Below are positions 6,099 through 6,833 of a stretch of 6,833 bases of DNA, in pieces. A model generated the notes under the pieces. That model did not search any database, was not told the DNA's origin, and was given only the letters and a program-made list of their open reading frames with translations. A program made the position numbers and the translations under genes. Numbering within the stretch: the stretch's first letter is position 1; each line of letters starts with the position of its first letter. The stretch comes from Ignavibacteria bacterium (GTDB lineage: Bacteria; Bacteroidota; Ignavibacteria; Ignavibacteriales; Melioribacteraceae): contig QILJ01000320.1 in the NCBI GenBank assembly GCA_003233295.1, positions 1 through 6,833 on the forward strand. Reading direction: 5' to 3'.

Positions 6099-6761
6099 AT
6101 GAAACTAAGACAAAAATTAATAATGATATTATTGTTCCTACTTTTATCTCCAGTAATATTATGGAACGGATTTGAGATTTATCCTGGTATTAAAAACAGT
6201 CATCATGACTTTAGCGGAGCTTCATATATGAACAATGAGATTTGTATATTGTGTCATACTCCTCACAATGCAATTGCTAGTGCTCCCCCGCTTTGGAATC
6301 ATGAGCTTTCAACAGCTTCATACAATCTGTATTCTAGCTCATCGATTGATGCTGCAATAGGGCAGCCAACTGCACAGTCGAAATTGTGTTTAAGTTGTCA
6401 TGATGGAACAGTAGCTATTGATAATATCGGAGGGAATACTGGCGGTACAAGATTTATCAATCCATTTGGATATATTGGTACCGATTTAAGCTCTCATCAT
6501 CCAATATCTTTCACCTATAACTCTGCGCTCGCTGCTGCCGATGATCAATTAGCTGATCCATCGTCAGAGCCGTCAGGTTTAGGTGGAACTATAGATGAAG
6601 ACTTGTTAAGTAATGGTCAAATGCAATGTACATCTTGTCACGATGTACATATTAGCAGGAATACTCAAGGGTGCAGCGGTTGCCATTTCGGTAAACCGTC
6701 ACTCTCTATTTGGAAACCGAATGATAATAGCGCTTTATGTTTAACGTGCCATAAAAAGTAA
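6099..6761 (+). CDS. Exported pentaheme cytochrome, paralogue of the tetraheme protein
   Basis: A 220-residue cytochrome with CXXCH motifs at residues 49-53 (CILCH), 97-101 (CLSCH), 177-181 (CTSCH), 192-196 (CSGCH) and 214-218 (CLTCH). It aligns along its length with the tetraheme protein at 162-773, roughly half the residues being identical by eye. Shared landmarks are HDFSG, EICxxCHTPH, PLWNHE, SKLCLSCHDGTVAIDN, SGLGGTID, CHDVH and SALCLTCHxK. The fourth heme lies in a segment (about 185-207) that replaces a shorter, heme-less loop in the tetraheme protein. Five non-motif histidines are conserved between the two (36, 56, 68, 134, 184 here). The N-terminus has a long hydrophobic stretch (about 8-22) but no evident AxA cleavage site, so it could be cleaved atypically or remain as a membrane anchor. 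It closes the operon six bases after the large cytochrome, without a clear Shine-Dalgarno site. The likely role is an electron carrier equivalent to its paralogue, with a specialised location or redox range. Confidence 0.94.
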   Translation: MKLRQKLIMILLFLLLSPVILWNGFEIYPGIKNSHHDFSGASYMNNEICILCHTPHNAIASAPPLWNHELSTASYNLYSSSSIDAAIGQPTAQSKLCLSCHDGTVAIDNIGGNTGGTRFINPFGYIGTDLSSHHPISFTYNSALAAADDQLADPSSEPSGLGGTIDEDLLSNGQMQCTSCHDVHISRNTQGCSGCHFGKPSLSIWKPNDNSALCLTCHKK

Positions 6762-6833
6762 AATCTCTTTAAAATTTTATTGCTTTTACTTATAAATTAA
6801 ACTATTTATGAATTATTAAAAATTTTTCATAAT

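Noticed and set aside
6812..6833. AT-only palindrome around AAAAATTTTT at the right edge as an operon terminator.
   Set aside because: The stem has no G-C pair, leaves no natural loop, contains a mismatch and is cut by the window end. The true terminator may lie beyond it.

Overview
The window is AT-rich and reads as one extracellular electron transfer locus: six genes, all on the + strand and all carrying export signals. Four encode multiheme c-type cytochromes with 27 CXXCH heme sites in total, plus two variant sites. The other two encode a beta-propeller lipoprotein and a large outer-membrane beta-barrel. Low GC, Gram-negative lipoboxes, a barrel ending in Phe, mostly weak Shine-Dalgarno sites and one Bacteroidota-style promoter element suggest a member of the Bacteroidota/Ignavibacteria (FCB) group. 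An Ignavibacteria- or Melioribacter-like host is my best guess; this is inference from gene style, as no marker gene is present.

Layout: bases 1-161 are leader sequence with no gene I can defend. A secreted tetraheme cytochrome (162-773) follows, with a strong ribosome binding site and a near-perfect intrinsic terminator (794-834), so it is probably its own transcription unit. The 347-base gap 774-1120 holds that terminator, a 16-bp perfect inverted repeat that looks like an interspersed palindromic element, and a candidate promoter. Next comes a tight five-gene operon (1121-6761; junctions of +2, -4, +12 and +6 bases): six-bladed NHL propeller lipoprotein, pentaheme lipoprotein, 668-residue cysteine-free beta-barrel, a 13-to-15-heme doubled-CXXCH cytochrome, and a pentaheme paralogue of the first gene. 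Bases 6762-6833 show nothing convincing.

How it may work together (inference): the barrel would house the large cytochrome and/or the pentaheme lipoprotein to form a porin-cytochrome conduit across the outer membrane. The two small paralogous cytochromes at the ends have the size, heme layout and ending expected of secreted electron carriers. They resemble, in outline only, the OmcE/OmcS type that polymerises into cytochrome nanowires. The propeller lipoprotein would be an assembly or docking factor. The most interesting points are the possible nanowire-plus-conduit locus, the extra heme gained by one paralogue, and the non-standard CX4CH and CX3CH sites capping the large cytochrome.
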